This document shows positions 43,682-53,680 of a stretch of 64,000 nt of DNA, one piece after another (the first letter of the stretch is position 1; each line of letters begins with the position of its first letter). This DNA comes from Pseudomonas cedrina subsp. cedrina. GTDB taxonomy: Bacteria; Pseudomonadota; Gammaproteobacteria; Pseudomonadales; Pseudomonadaceae. The notes beneath the pieces were generated by a model that was not told the origin of the DNA, ran no database searches, and saw nothing but the letters and a program-made list of their open reading frames with translations. Made by a program: the position numbers and the translations under genes. The stretch is from positions 1 to 64,000 of the forward strand of contig NZ_MNPW01000015.1 of NCBI RefSeq assembly GCF_001983175.1. Direction: 5' to 3'.

Positions 43682-45025
43682 ATGCCCACCTTACTCAACG
43701 ACTGGCGCCACCGCCCCACCCACCGCCGGGTGTGGGCGCTGGCCGCGCCGATGATCCTGTCGAATATCTCCGTGCCGCTGGTGGCCCTGGTGGACAGCAT
43801 GGTCATCGGCCACTTGCCCCACGCTCACCAGCTCGGGGCCGTGGCGGTCGGGGCCAGCCTGTATACCTTCCTGGCCTGGGCCATGGGTTTCCTGCGCATG
43901 GGTTCCACGGGTTTCGCCGCCCAGGCCGCCGGGCGCAAGGATGGCGCTGCACTGCGGCAAATCCTCTTGCAGGGTCTGTTGCTGGCGCTGGGGCTGGCGA
44001 TGCTACTCGGCACCATCGGCATTCCACTCAGCCATCTGGCCCTGGAGTGGATGCAGCCCTCTGCCGAACTGAATCAACTGACCCAGGAGTTTTTCCACAC
44101 TCGCCTGTTCGGCCTGCCCGCCGCGTTGGCCAGCTATGCGCTGGTCGGCTGGTTCCTCGGCACGCAAAACGCCCGCGCGCCGTTGGCGATCCTTTTGACC
44201 ACCAACCTGGTCAACATCGCCCTGAACCTGTGGTTTGTGCTTGGCCTGGAATGGGGCGTGGTCGGCTCCGCGCGCGCCTCGGTCATCGCCGAGTGGACCG
44301 GCGCCCTGCTCGGCCTGGCGCTTACGCAAAAAGCCTTGCGCGCCTATCCCGGCCATATCGCCTGGGCAGCCTTGAAACGCTGGCAAAGCTGGCGCCCGCT
44401 GCTGGCGGTCAACCGCGACATCTTCATCCGCAGCCTTGCGCTGCAATCGGTGTTTTTCATGATCACCGTACAAGGCGCGTGCCTGGGCGACGCGACCGTG
44501 GCGGCCAATGCCTTGCTGCTCAACGGCCTGTTGCTGACCGCCCATGCGCTGGACGGGCTGGCCCATGCGGTTGAAGCCCTGTGCGGTCACGCCATCGGCG
44601 CCCATGACCGCCACGCCTTGCGCCGCTCGCTGGTGGTAGCCGGCGGTTGGTCGTTGATCGCCAGCATCGGATTCGCGCTGTTGTTCACCCTCGCCGGTCA
44701 CCTGTTTATCGCCATGCAGACCGACATCCCCAGCGTGCGCGAAACCGCTGACATCTACCTGCCGTATTTGGCGGTGTTGCCGTTGATTGCGGTGTGGAGT
44801 TACTTGCTGGACGGGTTGTTTATTGGCGCAACGCGCGCGCGGGAGATGCGCAATGGGATGTTGCTGACGGTGGTGTTGGTGCTGCCCATCGCCTGGGCGT
44901 TGCAAGGGTTGGGCAACCACGGGCTGTGGATAACCTTTCTGGTGTTTATGGCGGTGCGCAGTTTGACGCTGTGGGCGATTGCCTGGCGGTTGAACCGGCG
45001 GGGGTTGTGGCTAGGCAATAACTGA
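43682..45025 (+). CDS. MATE-family efflux transporter (DinF-like)
   Basis: 447 residues from the ATG at 43682, which follows AAGGAGCC. Twelve predicted membrane segments in two halves; family motif PLVALVDSMVIGHL near residue 35. DinF-type MATE exporters move organic cations with Na+ or H+. The gene is single and convergent with speA; a REPIN fills the gap. Confidence 0.85.
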   Translation: MPTLLNDWRHRPTHRRVWALAAPMILSNISVPLVALVDSMVIGHLPHAHQLGAVAVGASLYTFLAWAMGFLRMGSTGFAAQAAGRKDGAALRQILLQGLLLALGLAMLLGTIGIPLSHLALEWMQPSAELNQLTQEFFHTRLFGLPAALASYALVGWFLGTQNARAPLAILLTTNLVNIALNLWFVLGLEWGVVGSARASVIAEWTGALLGLALTQKALRAYPGHIAWAALKRWQSWRPLLAVNRDIFIRSLALQSVFFMITVQGACLGDATVAANALLLNGLLLTAHALDGLAHAVEALCGHAIGAHDRHALRRSLVVAGGWSLIASIGFALLFTLAGHLFIAMQTDIPSVRETADIYLPYLAVLPLIAVWSYLLDGLFIGATRAREMRNGMLLTVVLVLPIAWALQGLGNHGLWITFLVFMAVRSLTLWAIAWRLNRRGLWLGNN

Positions 45026-45039
45026 AGAAACATAGTCAA

Positions 45040-45131
45040 AATGTGGGAGCTGGCTTGCCTGCGATAGCGGTGTGTCAGAACAGGATTGTTATCTGATACA
45101 CCGTCATCGCAGGCAAGCCAGCTCCCACATT
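45040..45131. repeat. REPIN, GGCTTGCCTGCGATAGC type
   Basis: Inverted arms ATGTGGGAGCTGGCTTGCCT and complement, with an inner stem (GGTGTGTCAGA / TCTGATACACC). It fills the gap between the convergent MATE and speA genes and may serve as a two-way terminator. Confidence 0.9.
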
Positions 45132-45150
45132 TGATCCGGGGTTACTTCAG

Positions 45151-47064
45151 TTACGAGGACAGGTAGGAAGACCGTGTCAGGCCCAGACGCAAGGCATCCA
45201 GGAACTGAGTACGCTCGCTGGCACTGATCTTCGCGCTCGCACACTTGTCCCGGTAATGGGTCATCAACTCTTCCGGTGACAAGTGCACGTAGCGCAGCAT
45301 GTCTTCGATCGTGTCGTGCGTCTCGATCCCTGCGCTGTACACCGAACCATCTTCGCGCTGGTAGATGTTCACCGAGTCGGTGTCACCGAACAGGTTGTGC
45401 ATATCGCCGAGAATTTCCTGATAGGCGCCGACCAGGAAGATGCCCAGCAAGTAATCCTCGCCTTCATTCAAGGCATGCACCGGCAAGCTGGTTTCGATGC
45501 TCTGCTCGTCGACGTACTGCTTAATCTTGCCGTCGGAGTCGCAGGTCAAATCCTGCAACACCGCACGACGCAGCGGCTCTTCGTCAAGGCGATGCAGCGG
45601 CAGGATCGGCAGGACCTGGCCGATGGCCCAGGTGTCCGGCAGGCTCTGGAAGACCGAGAAGTTGCAGATGTATTTGTCGGCCAGCTTGTCGTTGAGTTCG
45701 TCCAGCACCTGGCGGTGCGAGCGCTGGCGGGCCTTGAGCGAGTTGTGCAGGCGGCGGCACACGGCGAAGTAGCACTGCTCGGCCAGGGCTTTCTCGGCCA
45801 GGGTCAGCTTGCCATCGGCGTACTGGGTGGCCACGTCGCTCATGTAGTGCGTGGCGCGCCAGTAGGTCTCGGTGACCATCTCGATGTCGGTCGGGCCGAG
45901 CAGGTCCACCAGCCATTGCACGGTTTCCGGCAGGCTTTCCTTGTTTTCGATGATCGGAATTTCGTCGTTGTGTTTCTCGACGTCCGTCACCTGCACCACC
46001 AGCATGGCGTGGTGGGCGGTCAGCGAGCGGCCGCTTTCGGAAAAGATGTTCGGGTGCGGCAGGTTCTGCGCGTCGCAGAATTCCTTGAGCATGCCCACGA
46101 CCACGCCGGCGTAGTCGTCCATGTCGTAGTTGATCGAGCTGGCGTTACGCGAGTGCGTACCGTCGTAATCCACGCCCAGGCCGCCGCCCACGTCGATGTG
46201 GTCCACCGGCAGGCCGAGGTTGCGCAGTTCGCCGTAATAACGAATGGCTTCCTTGAACCCGTGCTGGTAGTCGGCCAGGTTGGCGATCTGCGAACCCATG
46301 TGAAAGTGCAGCAAACGGATGCCCTGGTCCAGGCCCGCCGCGCGGAAGCGCTCGACCACCGACAGCAACTGCGCCGCCGACAGACCGAACTTGGACTTCT
46401 CGCCACCGGTGTCTGCCCACTTGCTCGACGCCAGCGACGACAAACGCACGCGCAGGCCGACCTGCGGCTTGACCTTGAGGCTGGCGGCCTCTTCGATCAC
46501 CAACCCGACTTCGGATTCTTTCTCGATCACGATGAACACGTTGTGGCCAAGCTTCTGGCCCATCAGCGCGAGGCGGATGAACTCACGGTCCTTGTAACCG
46601 TTGCAGACAATGGTGCCGCCCTTCGGCGCCAGGGCCAATACGGCCAGCAGCTCAGGCTTGGAGCCGGCTTCCAGGCCGATGGAGACGTTCTGGGTGGCGA
46701 TGATGTTCTCGATCACCGCTTCCTGCTGGTTCACCTTGATCGGGTACAGCGCGGTGTATTTGCTCTGGTATTCCAGGCGCGCGATGTTGGCATCGAACGC
46801 ACCGGTCAACTGGCGTACACGGTCTTGCAGAATGTCGGGGAAGCGCACCAGCAGCGGCAGCGACAGGCCGCTTTTACGCAACTGGTCAACTTGCTCGTAC
46901 AGGTCGACGGGCGTGCTGTTCGGGCCGTTCGGACGGACTTCAACGCGACCGGCATCATTGATCGCGAAATACCCGGCCCCCCAATGGCGAATCCCGTAAA
47001 CACTGCGGCTGTCCGCAACTGTCCATTGGCTGCCATCGTCTTTGCGTGTGCGTCGTACGGACAT
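45151..47064 (-). CDS. speA: Biosynthetic arginine decarboxylase
   Basis: 637-residue fold-type III PLP enzyme converting arginine to agmatine, the first step of one route to putrescine and spermidine. PLP lysine in the YPIKVNQQ motif (near residue 105); the substrate/PLP region is [13 protein letters not shown] near 290, and the catalytic cysteine-type region is in the C-terminal third. Length and N-terminal sequence match Pseudomonas SpeA. Monocistronic, with a 143-bp upstream gap to sui1. Confidence 0.94.
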   Translation of the reverse strand: MSVRRTRKDDGSQWTVADSRSVYGIRHWGAGYFAINDAGRVEVRPNGPNSTPVDLYEQVDQLRKSGLSLPLLVRFPDILQDRVRQLTGAFDANIARLEYQSKYTALYPIKVNQQEAVIENIIATQNVSIGLEAGSKPELLAVLALAPKGGTIVCNGYKDREFIRLALMGQKLGHNVFIVIEKESEVGLVIEEAASLKVKPQVGLRVRLSSLASSKWADTGGEKSKFGLSAAQLLSVVERFRAAGLDQGIRLLHFHMGSQIANLADYQHGFKEAIRYYGELRNLGLPVDHIDVGGGLGVDYDGTHSRNASSINYDMDDYAGVVVGMLKEFCDAQNLPHPNIFSESGRSLTAHHAMLVVQVTDVEKHNDEIPIIENKESLPETVQWLVDLLGPTDIEMVTETYWRATHYMSDVATQYADGKLTLAEKALAEQCYFAVCRRLHNSLKARQRSHRQVLDELNDKLADKYICNFSVFQSLPDTWAIGQVLPILPLHRLDEEPLRRAVLQDLTCDSDGKIKQYVDEQSIETSLPVHALNEGEDYLLGIFLVGAYQEILGDMHNLFGDTDSVNIYQREDGSVYSAGIETHDTIEDMLRYVHLSPEELMTHYRDKCASAKISASERTQFLDALRLGLTRSSYLSS

Positions 47065-47207
47065 CGAAGTCCCCTATAAATGAAGTCGAAAACACCGCCC
47101 CTCTCTGAGGCTGGCGCAGTCTAAAGAATGAAAATGACGATTTGCCTGCGTGCAAGGTAGGACCCCACGCGCGGGACAGAGTTTAGACACTGGCTGGGAA
47201 GAGGCTT

Positions 47208-47579
47208 TCAGCCGCCGGACTTCTTGGCCTTGTAACCGAGCTTGATCAGCTCGGCCAACAGCAACTCGACGTGATCGCCCTGGATCTCGATGACCCCGTC
47301 CTTCAACGCACCACCGGTGCCGCAACGCTTTTTCAGCGTGGTGGCGAGTTCCTTCAGCGCGTCTTCTGCAAGCGGCACTCCGGTGATGGTGGTCACCGTC
47401 TTGCCGCCACGGCCTTTGCTCTCGCGTCGCACGCGGGCAATGCCGTCGCCTTCGGGGATCAGGGTTTGTTTACAGATGCAGGCGTCCACGGGCTGGCGAC
47501 AGTCCGGGCAGTGTCGACCTGCGTCGGTGGAAAATACCAGGCCACCCAGGGCGGCGAAGGATGCGGCTTTCTTGGCCAC
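47208..47579 (-). CDS. sui1: SUI1-family translation initiation factor-like protein
   Basis: 123 residues starting at GTG 47579 (GAGGA upstream). An N-terminal zinc-finger-like cysteine set (CPDCRQPVDACICK) is followed by a SUI1/eIF1 domain (RGGKTVTTITGVPLAEDALK). Bacterial YciH/SUI1 proteins modulate start-codon selection. The extension to 47624 starts in the intergenic region and is not favoured. Next to speA, as in P. aeruginosa. Confidence 0.87.
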   Translation of the reverse strand: MAKKAASFAALGGLVFSTDAGRHCPDCRQPVDACICKQTLIPEGDGIARVRRESKGRGGKTVTTITGVPLAEDALKELATTLKKRCGTGGALKDGVIEIQGDHVELLLAELIKLGYKAKKSGG

Positions 47580-47668
47580 CGGCAATCCTCTAGGGGGATG
47601 AAAAGTGGCGCAGTGTAACGGCAAAAAGCCAAGTTGCTAAGGGCCAAATGGCGCCATTTCATGCAACT

Positions 47669-48208
47669 TTAGCGACGCAACGCCAGATAACGCCGCAGGC
47701 CCTCTTGAGCGTCCGGGCAGTAAGGCTTTTGCTTGGCCTCGCGCAGCACCGCTTCAATCGGTAAAAAGCGCGCCTCCATGACTTCTTCGGGCTGCGGGCG
47801 CAGTGGCCCGTCCCACACTGCGGAGTAAGACCGGCACCAAAGCCTGCTGTCGCCGTCTTCGAAGTAGAAATGGTCGTGCTCGGTCAGCTCCACCCCGCTG
47901 ACGCCAAGCTCTTCCGCAAGTTCACGGGCCGCTGACTCGGCATAGCTTTCCCCTGCTGCAACCATCCCGCCCGCCGCCGTGTCCCAGTAACCGGGATACA
48001 GGGCTTTGCTCAGGGTGCGCCGATGCACACACAGCTCGCCCCTGGAATTGAACAGGAAGATAAAGGTGCAGCGGCCGATCAGCCCGCGCTCGCGCAGGTC
48101 GGACCGGACGAGGGTGCCAAGCAGGTTGTCGTGCTCGTCGACCCATTGGATCAGTTCAGCGTCGGAAGCCGCGCGGTGCGCGGCCTCCTTTTGAGTAGCG
48201 TCCATCAT
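47669..48208 (-). CDS. NUDIX hydrolase
   Basis: 179 residues with start ATG at 48208 (or 48205). NUDIX box GxxxxxExxxxxAxRELxEE appears as GGMVAAGESYAESAARELAE near residues 75-94 plus an EELG extension. The N-terminal part resembles YfcD/IPP-isomerase-like NUDIX proteins (WVDEHDNLLGTLVRSDLRER). Substrate unknown. The start shares bases with the stop of the upstream DUF2333 gene (TGATG), pointing to translational coupling. Confidence 0.83.
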   Translation of the reverse strand: MMDATQKEAAHRAASDAELIQWVDEHDNLLGTLVRSDLRERGLIGRCTFIFLFNSRGELCVHRRTLSKALYPGYWDTAAGGMVAAGESYAESAARELAEELGVSGVELTEHDHFYFEDGDSRLWCRSYSAVWDGPLRPQPEEVMEARFLPIEAVLREAKQKPYCPDAQEGLRRYLALRR

Positions 48209-49275
48209 CAACCCTGGTTGAGGAGCTGACGCAAGTCGATCACTGCAGCGTTTGCCCGTGAAATGTAATTGGCCATCACCAGCGAGTGGTTCGCCAGTAC
48301 GCCGAAGCCACTGCCATTGAGAATCATAGGACTCCAAACCGGTTCCTGCGAGGCTTCCAGCTCACGAATGATCTGGCGCACGCTGACGGTGGCGTTTTTC
48401 TTGGCCAGGACGTCGGCAAAATCGACTTCGATGGCACGCAGCAGGTGGGACAACGCCCACGCCTGGCCACGGGCTTCGTAGAACACGTTATCGATCTGCA
48501 TCCATGGGGTTTCCACCACTTCTTCGTCGACCTGGGGCACTTCACCCGGCGCCAGTGCTTCGGTTTTCAGTGCGGTGTTCAGTTTTACCCGGCCAACGCT
48601 GGCCGACAGGCGTTGCGACAGCGAGCCCAGGCGGGTGGCGACATCGCCCAGCCAGTTGTTGAGGTTATCGGCACGGGCATAAAACAGTGCGCCACGCTGG
48701 TTCGGGTCGGACAGGCGCGCTTCGTAGCGGCTCAGGGAGTTGATGCCTTCCTGGTATTCCGACTCGCTGGACGGCAGCACCCAGCTCTTGTTGTCGAAGT
48801 TGAAGCGCGGCTCGGCCTTGGCCAGGTCGGCGTCTTCGGCCGATTGCGACTGGGAGCGGGCGAAGTCTTTACGCAGGGCACGGGTCAGGTCGCGCACCTG
48901 CACCAGCACGCCATATTCCCAGCTCGGCATGTTGTCCATCCACAAGCCTGGCGGGAAGCGGTCGTTGGCAATGTAGCCACCGGGCTTATGCAGCAAGGTG
49001 CCCATCACGGTCTTGAGGGTTTCCACGGTGGTGAACCCCACCACCATCTGCTTGCCGTCTTTTTCGGCGGCGATCTGCGCATTTTGCTGGACCGGAAACA
49101 GTGCCGGCTCTTCGCTCCAGTACCAGCCCAGGGCGCCGGTCACCAACAGGTACAGGCCGATGACGCTCAGCAACGCCCGGCTCATCAGCAGGTTGCGCAA
49201 ATAGCTGCGGTTGGCCGACTTGGGCTCAGGCGCGGGGCCTTTGGCACTGCCTGCACGGTTTTTCCAGTCCAGCAT
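48208..49275 (-). CDS. DUF2333-family membrane-anchored protein
   Basis: 355 residues with one N-terminal membrane segment (LLSVIGLYLLVTGALGWYW, about residues 34-52) and a large periplasmic region. The DUF2333 family is widespread in gammaproteobacteria with unknown function. The sequence shows helical, acidic stretches (SQSQSAEDADLAKAEPRFN). GGATATCGCC precedes the ATG. Co-oriented and overlapping with the NUDIX gene. Confidence 0.82.
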   Translation of the reverse strand: MLDWKNRAGSAKGPAPEPKSANRSYLRNLLMSRALLSVIGLYLLVTGALGWYWSEEPALFPVQQNAQIAAEKDGKQMVVGFTTVETLKTVMGTLLHKPGGYIANDRFPPGLWMDNMPSWEYGVLVQVRDLTRALRKDFARSQSQSAEDADLAKAEPRFNFDNKSWVLPSSESEYQEGINSLSRYEARLSDPNQRGALFYARADNLNNWLGDVATRLGSLSQRLSASVGRVKLNTALKTEALAPGEVPQVDEEVVETPWMQIDNVFYEARGQAWALSHLLRAIEVDFADVLAKKNATVSVRQIIRELEASQEPVWSPMILNGSGFGVLANHSLVMANYISRANAAVIDLRQLLNQG

Positions 49276-49574
49276 GGCGATATCCTTTCAATCACTTGAG
49301 TTCATGCACTTGAATTGACGGCGTGCGTTCAAACACTCCGACCACAACCCTACCCCATCGTGCCCGCCCATGCGGGGCTTTTCGGCAAACTGGCACACAC
49401 GGGGTCTTGGACTATAAAGGATGCACGCTTTTTACGCCGCGCGACCATCCAGTCAGCAACTGAATGCTTCGGAATACATAGTTTATTGACGCATGACACT
49501 CATCCAGGGGAAAAGAGGTGCTAGCATAGAGCCATCAGTCGACCTCAGCATGCACCCTAACTAGTAGTCAGGAT
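49276..49574. promoter_or_regulatory. Divergent region between DUF2333 and gcbA
   Basis: 299 bp without a supported gene between two divergent starts. It must hold both promoters; I see no motif clear enough to name. The tract near 49470-49500 (TCGGAATACATAGTTTATTG) is AT-rich and could be the gcbA promoter core. Confidence 0.4.
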
Positions 49575-51245
49575 ATGACCGAGCCAGAAGACCCGAGCCG
49601 TGAGCGTCTCAAGCAGCATTTTGCCCAGCGGGTAATTCATCAGGCACGTCAAATTCTTGAGATCTGGCAGCGCCTGCAACGCAGCGAATGGTCCGCCGCC
49701 GACCTCTGCGAACTCAGCGAGGCCAATGTGCGCCTGCTGCGTTTTGCCGAGCGTTTCGAACAGCCGGAACACGGCCAGTTAGCGCAGCACATCGGCGAGA
49801 CCCTCAAGGCGGTGGACGAGAACCGTGGGCGCCTGAGCAGCCAGTTGATCACTGAACTCAACCGCTTGATGCAGCGCCTGTCACGCACCGGCCTGCGCCA
49901 GGGCGATCAGCTGGAGCACACCTCGCTGCCACCGATGCGCAAGCCGATCTACGTGATGCTGGCCGATCACGACCGTGCCGAGCGCCTGGCCAAACAATTG
50001 GAATTCTTTGGCATGAGCGCCCAGTCCCTGGACAGCGTGGCGGCGTTCCATGCATCGATGGCCGAGCGTTTGCCTTCGGCCATTGTGATGGATGTGGATT
50101 TCTGCGGCCCGGGCCTGGGCCTCAAACTCGCCACCCAGGCCCAGGAAGGCCTGGAGCAAAAGCTGCCGCTGCTGTTCTTCAGCCTGCATGAAACCGACAC
50201 GCCCACCCGCTTGGCGGCCGTGCGCGCCGGGGGCCAGGAATTCCTCACTGGCACCCTGGAAGCTTCCAGCCTGCTGGAAAAAATCGAAGTACTGACCTGC
50301 GTCGCCCAGTACGAGCCGTATAAAGTGCTGATCATCGACGACTCGCGGGCCCAGGCGCTGCACACCGAGCGGCTGCTCAACAGCGCCGGCATCGTCACCC
50401 GCACGCTGATCGAGCCGATCCAGGCCATGGCGGAACTGGCGGACTTCCAGCCCGACCTGATCATCCTCGACATGTACATGCCCGCCTGTACCGGTACCGA
50501 ACTGGCCAAGGTGATCCGGCATAACGACCGTTACGTCAGCGTGCCGATCATCTACCTGTCGGCCGAGGACGATCTGGACAAACAACTGGACGCCATGAGC
50601 GAAGGCGGCGACGACTTCCTCACCAAGCCGATCAAGCCGCGCCACCTGATCACCACCGTGCGCAACCGCGCCGCGCGTGCGCGCAACCTCAAGGCCCGCA
50701 TGGTGCGCGACAGCCTGACCGGCCTGTACAACCACACCCACATCCTGCAATTGCTCGAAGACTGCAGCTTTCGCGCACGCCGCGAAAACAAGCCGTTGAG
50801 CTTTGCCATGCTCGACATAGACCACTTCAAGCGGGTCAATGACAGCCACGGCCACCCCATGGGCGATCGCGTGATCAAGAGCCTGGCGCTGTTTCTCAAG
50901 CAACGCCTGCGCAAGACCGACTATATCGGACGCTACGGCGGCGAAGAGTTCGCCATCGTGATGCCCGATACCGACCTGGAATCGGCGTGTCAGGTGCTGG
51001 ACGAAATCCGTGGCCGCTTTGCCGAAATCCACTACCCGGCACAACCCCACGACTTATGGTGCACCTTCAGCGCCGGGCTGGTGGAGCTGTGCGACGGTTC
51101 CGACAGCCTGATGATGGCGGCCCAAGCCGACGAAGCGCTGTACCGCGCCAAGCACGCCGGACGCAATCGCGTACAGGCGTCGCGCGCATCAAAGCAAAGT
51201 GCCATCTTTTCATCGGATTCCACTGATTCGGTCATAACGCTGTAA
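49575..51245 (+). CDS. gcbA: Diguanylate cyclase with two receiver domains (GcbA)
   Basis: 556 residues. A first, degenerate receiver (about 125-245) is followed by a canonical one (VLIIDDSRAQALHT near residue 252 with acceptor aspartate in LIILDMYMP), then a GGDEF domain with active-site GGEEF at 455-459. The inhibitory I-site is intact: R446-K-T-D449, five residues before GGEEF. It makes c-di-GMP, and GcbA is described as promoting surface attachment in P. fluorescens. The first receiver lacks a clear acidic pair. Followed after 53 bp by a chemoreceptor gene. Confidence 0.9.
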   Translation: MTEPEDPSRERLKQHFAQRVIHQARQILEIWQRLQRSEWSAADLCELSEANVRLLRFAERFEQPEHGQLAQHIGETLKAVDENRGRLSSQLITELNRLMQRLSRTGLRQGDQLEHTSLPPMRKPIYVMLADHDRAERLAKQLEFFGMSAQSLDSVAAFHASMAERLPSAIVMDVDFCGPGLGLKLATQAQEGLEQKLPLLFFSLHETDTPTRLAAVRAGGQEFLTGTLEASSLLEKIEVLTCVAQYEPYKVLIIDDSRAQALHTERLLNSAGIVTRTLIEPIQAMAELADFQPDLIILDMYMPACTGTELAKVIRHNDRYVSVPIIYLSAEDDLDKQLDAMSEGGDDFLTKPIKPRHLITTVRNRAARARNLKARMVRDSLTGLYNHTHILQLLEDCSFRARRENKPLSFAMLDIDHFKRVNDSHGHPMGDRVIKSLALFLKQRLRKTDYIGRYGGEEFAIVMPDTDLESACQVLDEIRGRFAEIHYPAQPHDLWCTFSAGLVELCDGSDSLMMAAQADEALYRAKHAGRNRVQASRASKQSAIFSSDSTDSVITL

Positions 51246-51298
51246 TGGAAACGCAATAACTTCAGGCACTTATCTTTTGCTGTCGGTTGAAACCACGC

Positions 51299-53260
51299 AT
51301 GCGCCTGAAGCTGCTGACCAATCTCAATACCCTTCTTCTGGTGGCCGTGTGCCTGGCGCTGGGGGCGACGCTGTGGTGGTCGCAACGGGCGCTGGAGCGG
51401 CCTTATCTGCTGATGGAACGCTACCTGGGGCTGTCGCAGACGTTCCAGAACCAGGCCGCGCGCAATATCGACGACTACCTGGCCAGCGGCGATGCGCTGC
51501 GCCTGAGCAGCGCCAGCCAGAGCCTGGAAGGCCTGTTGCACGCGCTGGATGAACTGCCGGCAAATCTTGCGCAAGACCTGCGCCCCAGCCTGGTTGACCT
51601 GGACGGGTTCAGCAAGACCGACTTGCTGGCCGCCGGCAAGCTCGCAGGCGACCCGCAAGCCTTGCTGCTGCAGGCCGAGCGCGAATTGGGCGCGAACCTG
51701 GAACAACTGAGCCAGTACGCCATTGGCGTCAATTCCGCCGACGCCGCACGCTACCTGCCGCCGCTGCTCGCCGCCGCCCAGCACTTGGGCAAACTGTCAC
51801 TGGCGCGCGACAAACTGGTGAGCAGCGGGCGCGCGGAACTCGCCACTGATGTGGAGCGTGAAGTCGGCAATATCCGCAGCCAGGCGGACCTGCTGGAACA
51901 ACTGCCGTTGCTCGGGGTAAAGGCCAGCGCAGACTCCAATACGGATGATTTTTCGGCGCTGATGGGCCTGGAAAATACCGAAAAAACCGAAGCCCAAGAC
52001 AGCGGCGTCGACCTCAAGCGCGAGCTCAACAGCCTGCTGACCCGCTACCCCGCCGAACTCAAGCGCACCCGCGAGCAGATCCAGAAACGCGCCGACCTGG
52101 CCGCCGCTACCCACCTGAAAATCAATGCCGTACAACAGGCCATCGCCGGCCTTGAGCCGGTGGTGCGTGCCCAGCACGGCATTATCCAGGGCGAAGTGCG
52201 CCTGATGCAGGGCGTGATGATCGGCTTGATCCTGCTGATTGCGCTGCTGATCGACACGCTGCAACGGCGCCTGGCACGGGTGCTGACCAACCTGGCACCG
52301 GCGCTGTCGACTTGGGCCGAAGGCGACTTCAGCCGGCCGATTGCCTTGGGCAAGACCAACCGTGAGCTGCGCGATATCGAAGCCTCCCTGAACCGCCTGC
52401 GTGCTTATCTGGTGGACTTGGTGGGCACCATTCGCGGCAACGCGCAGGAAGTCGCCGGCAGCAGCCGCGCCCTTGCCGAACTGAGCAGCGGCCTGCATGA
52501 CGGCGCCGAACGCCAGGCCGGGGATACCGCGCAGATCCGTGACTCGCTGGGTGAACTGGAAGCGACCATCCAGCAAGTGGCCGGCGACGCCAGCCACGCC
52601 GCCGGCGCCAGCCGCAGCGCCGGCCAGGCGGTGGAGCAAGGCCAGCGGGTGATCGGCCTGAGCCTGACCGGACTGCATGCCTTGGTCGGGGAAGTGCAGC
52701 AGAACGCGCAGATGATCGAAAAACTCGCCGAAGAATCCGCCACCATCGGCGGCGTGCTCACGGTGATTCGATCCATTGCCGACCAGACCAACCTGCTGGC
52801 CCTCAACGCCGCCATCGAAGCCGCCCGCGCCGGGGAAGCCGGGCGTGGCTTTGCGGTGGTCGCCGATGAAGTCCGCTCCCTGGCCCAACGCACCGCCGGC
52901 GCCACGGCCGAGATCCAAGGCCTGATCGCCGGCCTGCAAACCGCCGCGCACCAATCCGTTCAGGGCATGCGTGCCCAGGTCGAACACGCAGAAGCCACCG
53001 CCCAGCAGGCCCAGGCGGCGGACGGTGCGCTGGATGAAATCGTCGGGGCGATCCGGACCATTTCCGACACGGCGGTGCGCATCGCCGATGTGACGGCGCA
53101 GCAAAGTGGTGCCGTCAGTGAAATACGCGACAACAGCGAGCGAATTCATCAGTTGGGTGAAGATAATCTGCTGCGCATCGGCCAGGGCCGGCGCCAGGGC
53201 GAACACCTGCTGGTGCTGGGCGGGCAGCTCAATACGGCGGTGCAGGCCTTCCGTGTCTGA
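51299..53260 (+). CDS. Methyl-accepting chemotaxis protein (CtpL-like)
   Basis: 653 residues from the ATG at 51299 (an in-frame TTG lies at 51287). TM1 at about 10-30, a helical periplasmic ligand domain of about 270 residues, TM2 at about 303-322, HAMP at about 325-377 and a cytoplasmic signalling domain with the hairpin tip near residue 490 ([20 protein letters not shown]). The position downstream of gcbA is that of CtpL, a phosphate chemoreceptor of P. aeruginosa, but the ligand here cannot be proven. No terminal CheR-binding pentapeptide is evident. The downstream gap has a nested REPIN. Confidence 0.83.
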   Translation: MRLKLLTNLNTLLLVAVCLALGATLWWSQRALERPYLLMERYLGLSQTFQNQAARNIDDYLASGDALRLSSASQSLEGLLHALDELPANLAQDLRPSLVDLDGFSKTDLLAAGKLAGDPQALLLQAERELGANLEQLSQYAIGVNSADAARYLPPLLAAAQHLGKLSLARDKLVSSGRAELATDVEREVGNIRSQADLLEQLPLLGVKASADSNTDDFSALMGLENTEKTEAQDSGVDLKRELNSLLTRYPAELKRTREQIQKRADLAAATHLKINAVQQAIAGLEPVVRAQHGIIQGEVRLMQGVMIGLILLIALLIDTLQRRLARVLTNLAPALSTWAEGDFSRPIALGKTNRELRDIEASLNRLRAYLVDLVGTIRGNAQEVAGSSRALAELSSGLHDGAERQAGDTAQIRDSLGELEATIQQVAGDASHAAGASRSAGQAVEQGQRVIGLSLTGLHALVGEVQQNAQMIEKLAEESATIGGVLTVIRSIADQTNLLALNAAIEAARAGEAGRGFAVVADEVRSLAQRTAGATAEIQGLIAGLQTAAHQSVQGMRAQVEHAEATAQQAQAADGALDEIVGAIRTISDTAVRIADVTAQQSGAVSEIRDNSERIHQLGEDNLLRIGQGRRQGEHLLVLGGQLNTAVQAFRV

Positions 53261-53305
53261 CTCGATCTCCTCGCTCATGAATATCCAGACCCATGTGGAG
53301 ATCAA

Positions 53306-53505
53306 AATGTGGGAGCGGGCTTGCTCGCGAATGCGGCCTGTAGTGAGCGGGCTTGCCCCGCGCTGGGCTGCGAAGCGGCCCCAATAAAGACACCTTCGAC
53401 CTCCAGGTAGAACCGAGTCGCCTGGTTTGGGGCGGCTTCGCCACCCAGCGCGGGGCAAGCCCGCTCACTACATACTGCCTTCGCGAGCAAGCCCGCTCCC
53501 ACATT
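53306..53505. repeat. Outer REPIN of a nested pair (GGGCTTGCTCGCGAA type)
   Basis: Arms ATGTGGGAGCGGGCTTGCTC (left, from about 53306) and its complement (ending about 53505). A complete second REPIN (53341-53470) sits between them. The family is related to the 7973 and 14341 elements. Confidence 0.85.
53341..53470. repeat. Inner REPIN, TAGTGAGCGGGCTTGCC long type
   Basis: Inverted arms TAGTGAGCGGGCTTGCCCCG and complement. It lies inside the outer REPIN, with 13-15 bp on each side between the arms. This is a REP doublet inserted into an older one. Apart from the repeats and the aroQ promoter, 53261-53680 holds no supported gene. Confidence 0.88.
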
Positions 53506-53608
53506 GGATCTTCATGGATTTCAAAACAGTGTTCCAATGACCAGAACCTGGCCCACAGTCACAAATTTTGCGCAATCCTCGCTAATCGTGCCGCCTACTG
53601 CATAGAAC

Positions 53609-53638
53609 TGGACAGTCACAAAGGCTTTGCGGCATAGT
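53609..53638 (+). promoter_or_regulatory. Probable sigma-70 promoter of aroQ-accBC
   Basis: TGGACA (53609-53614), an 18-bp spacer and CATAGT (53633-53638), about 40 bp before the aroQ start. The match is moderate and no other promoter is obvious, so confidence is limited. Confidence 0.42.
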
Positions 53639-53680
53639 CGCCGGGTTCTGCCGTACCCACATCAATAACAAGGAACAGCG

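Noticed and set aside
42805-43806. 333-residue version of the MazG-like protein
   Set aside because: Only the last 102 residues have the MazG-like fold and a proper ribosome site. The upstream part lies over the small membrane-protein gene in antisense and over a promoter gap.
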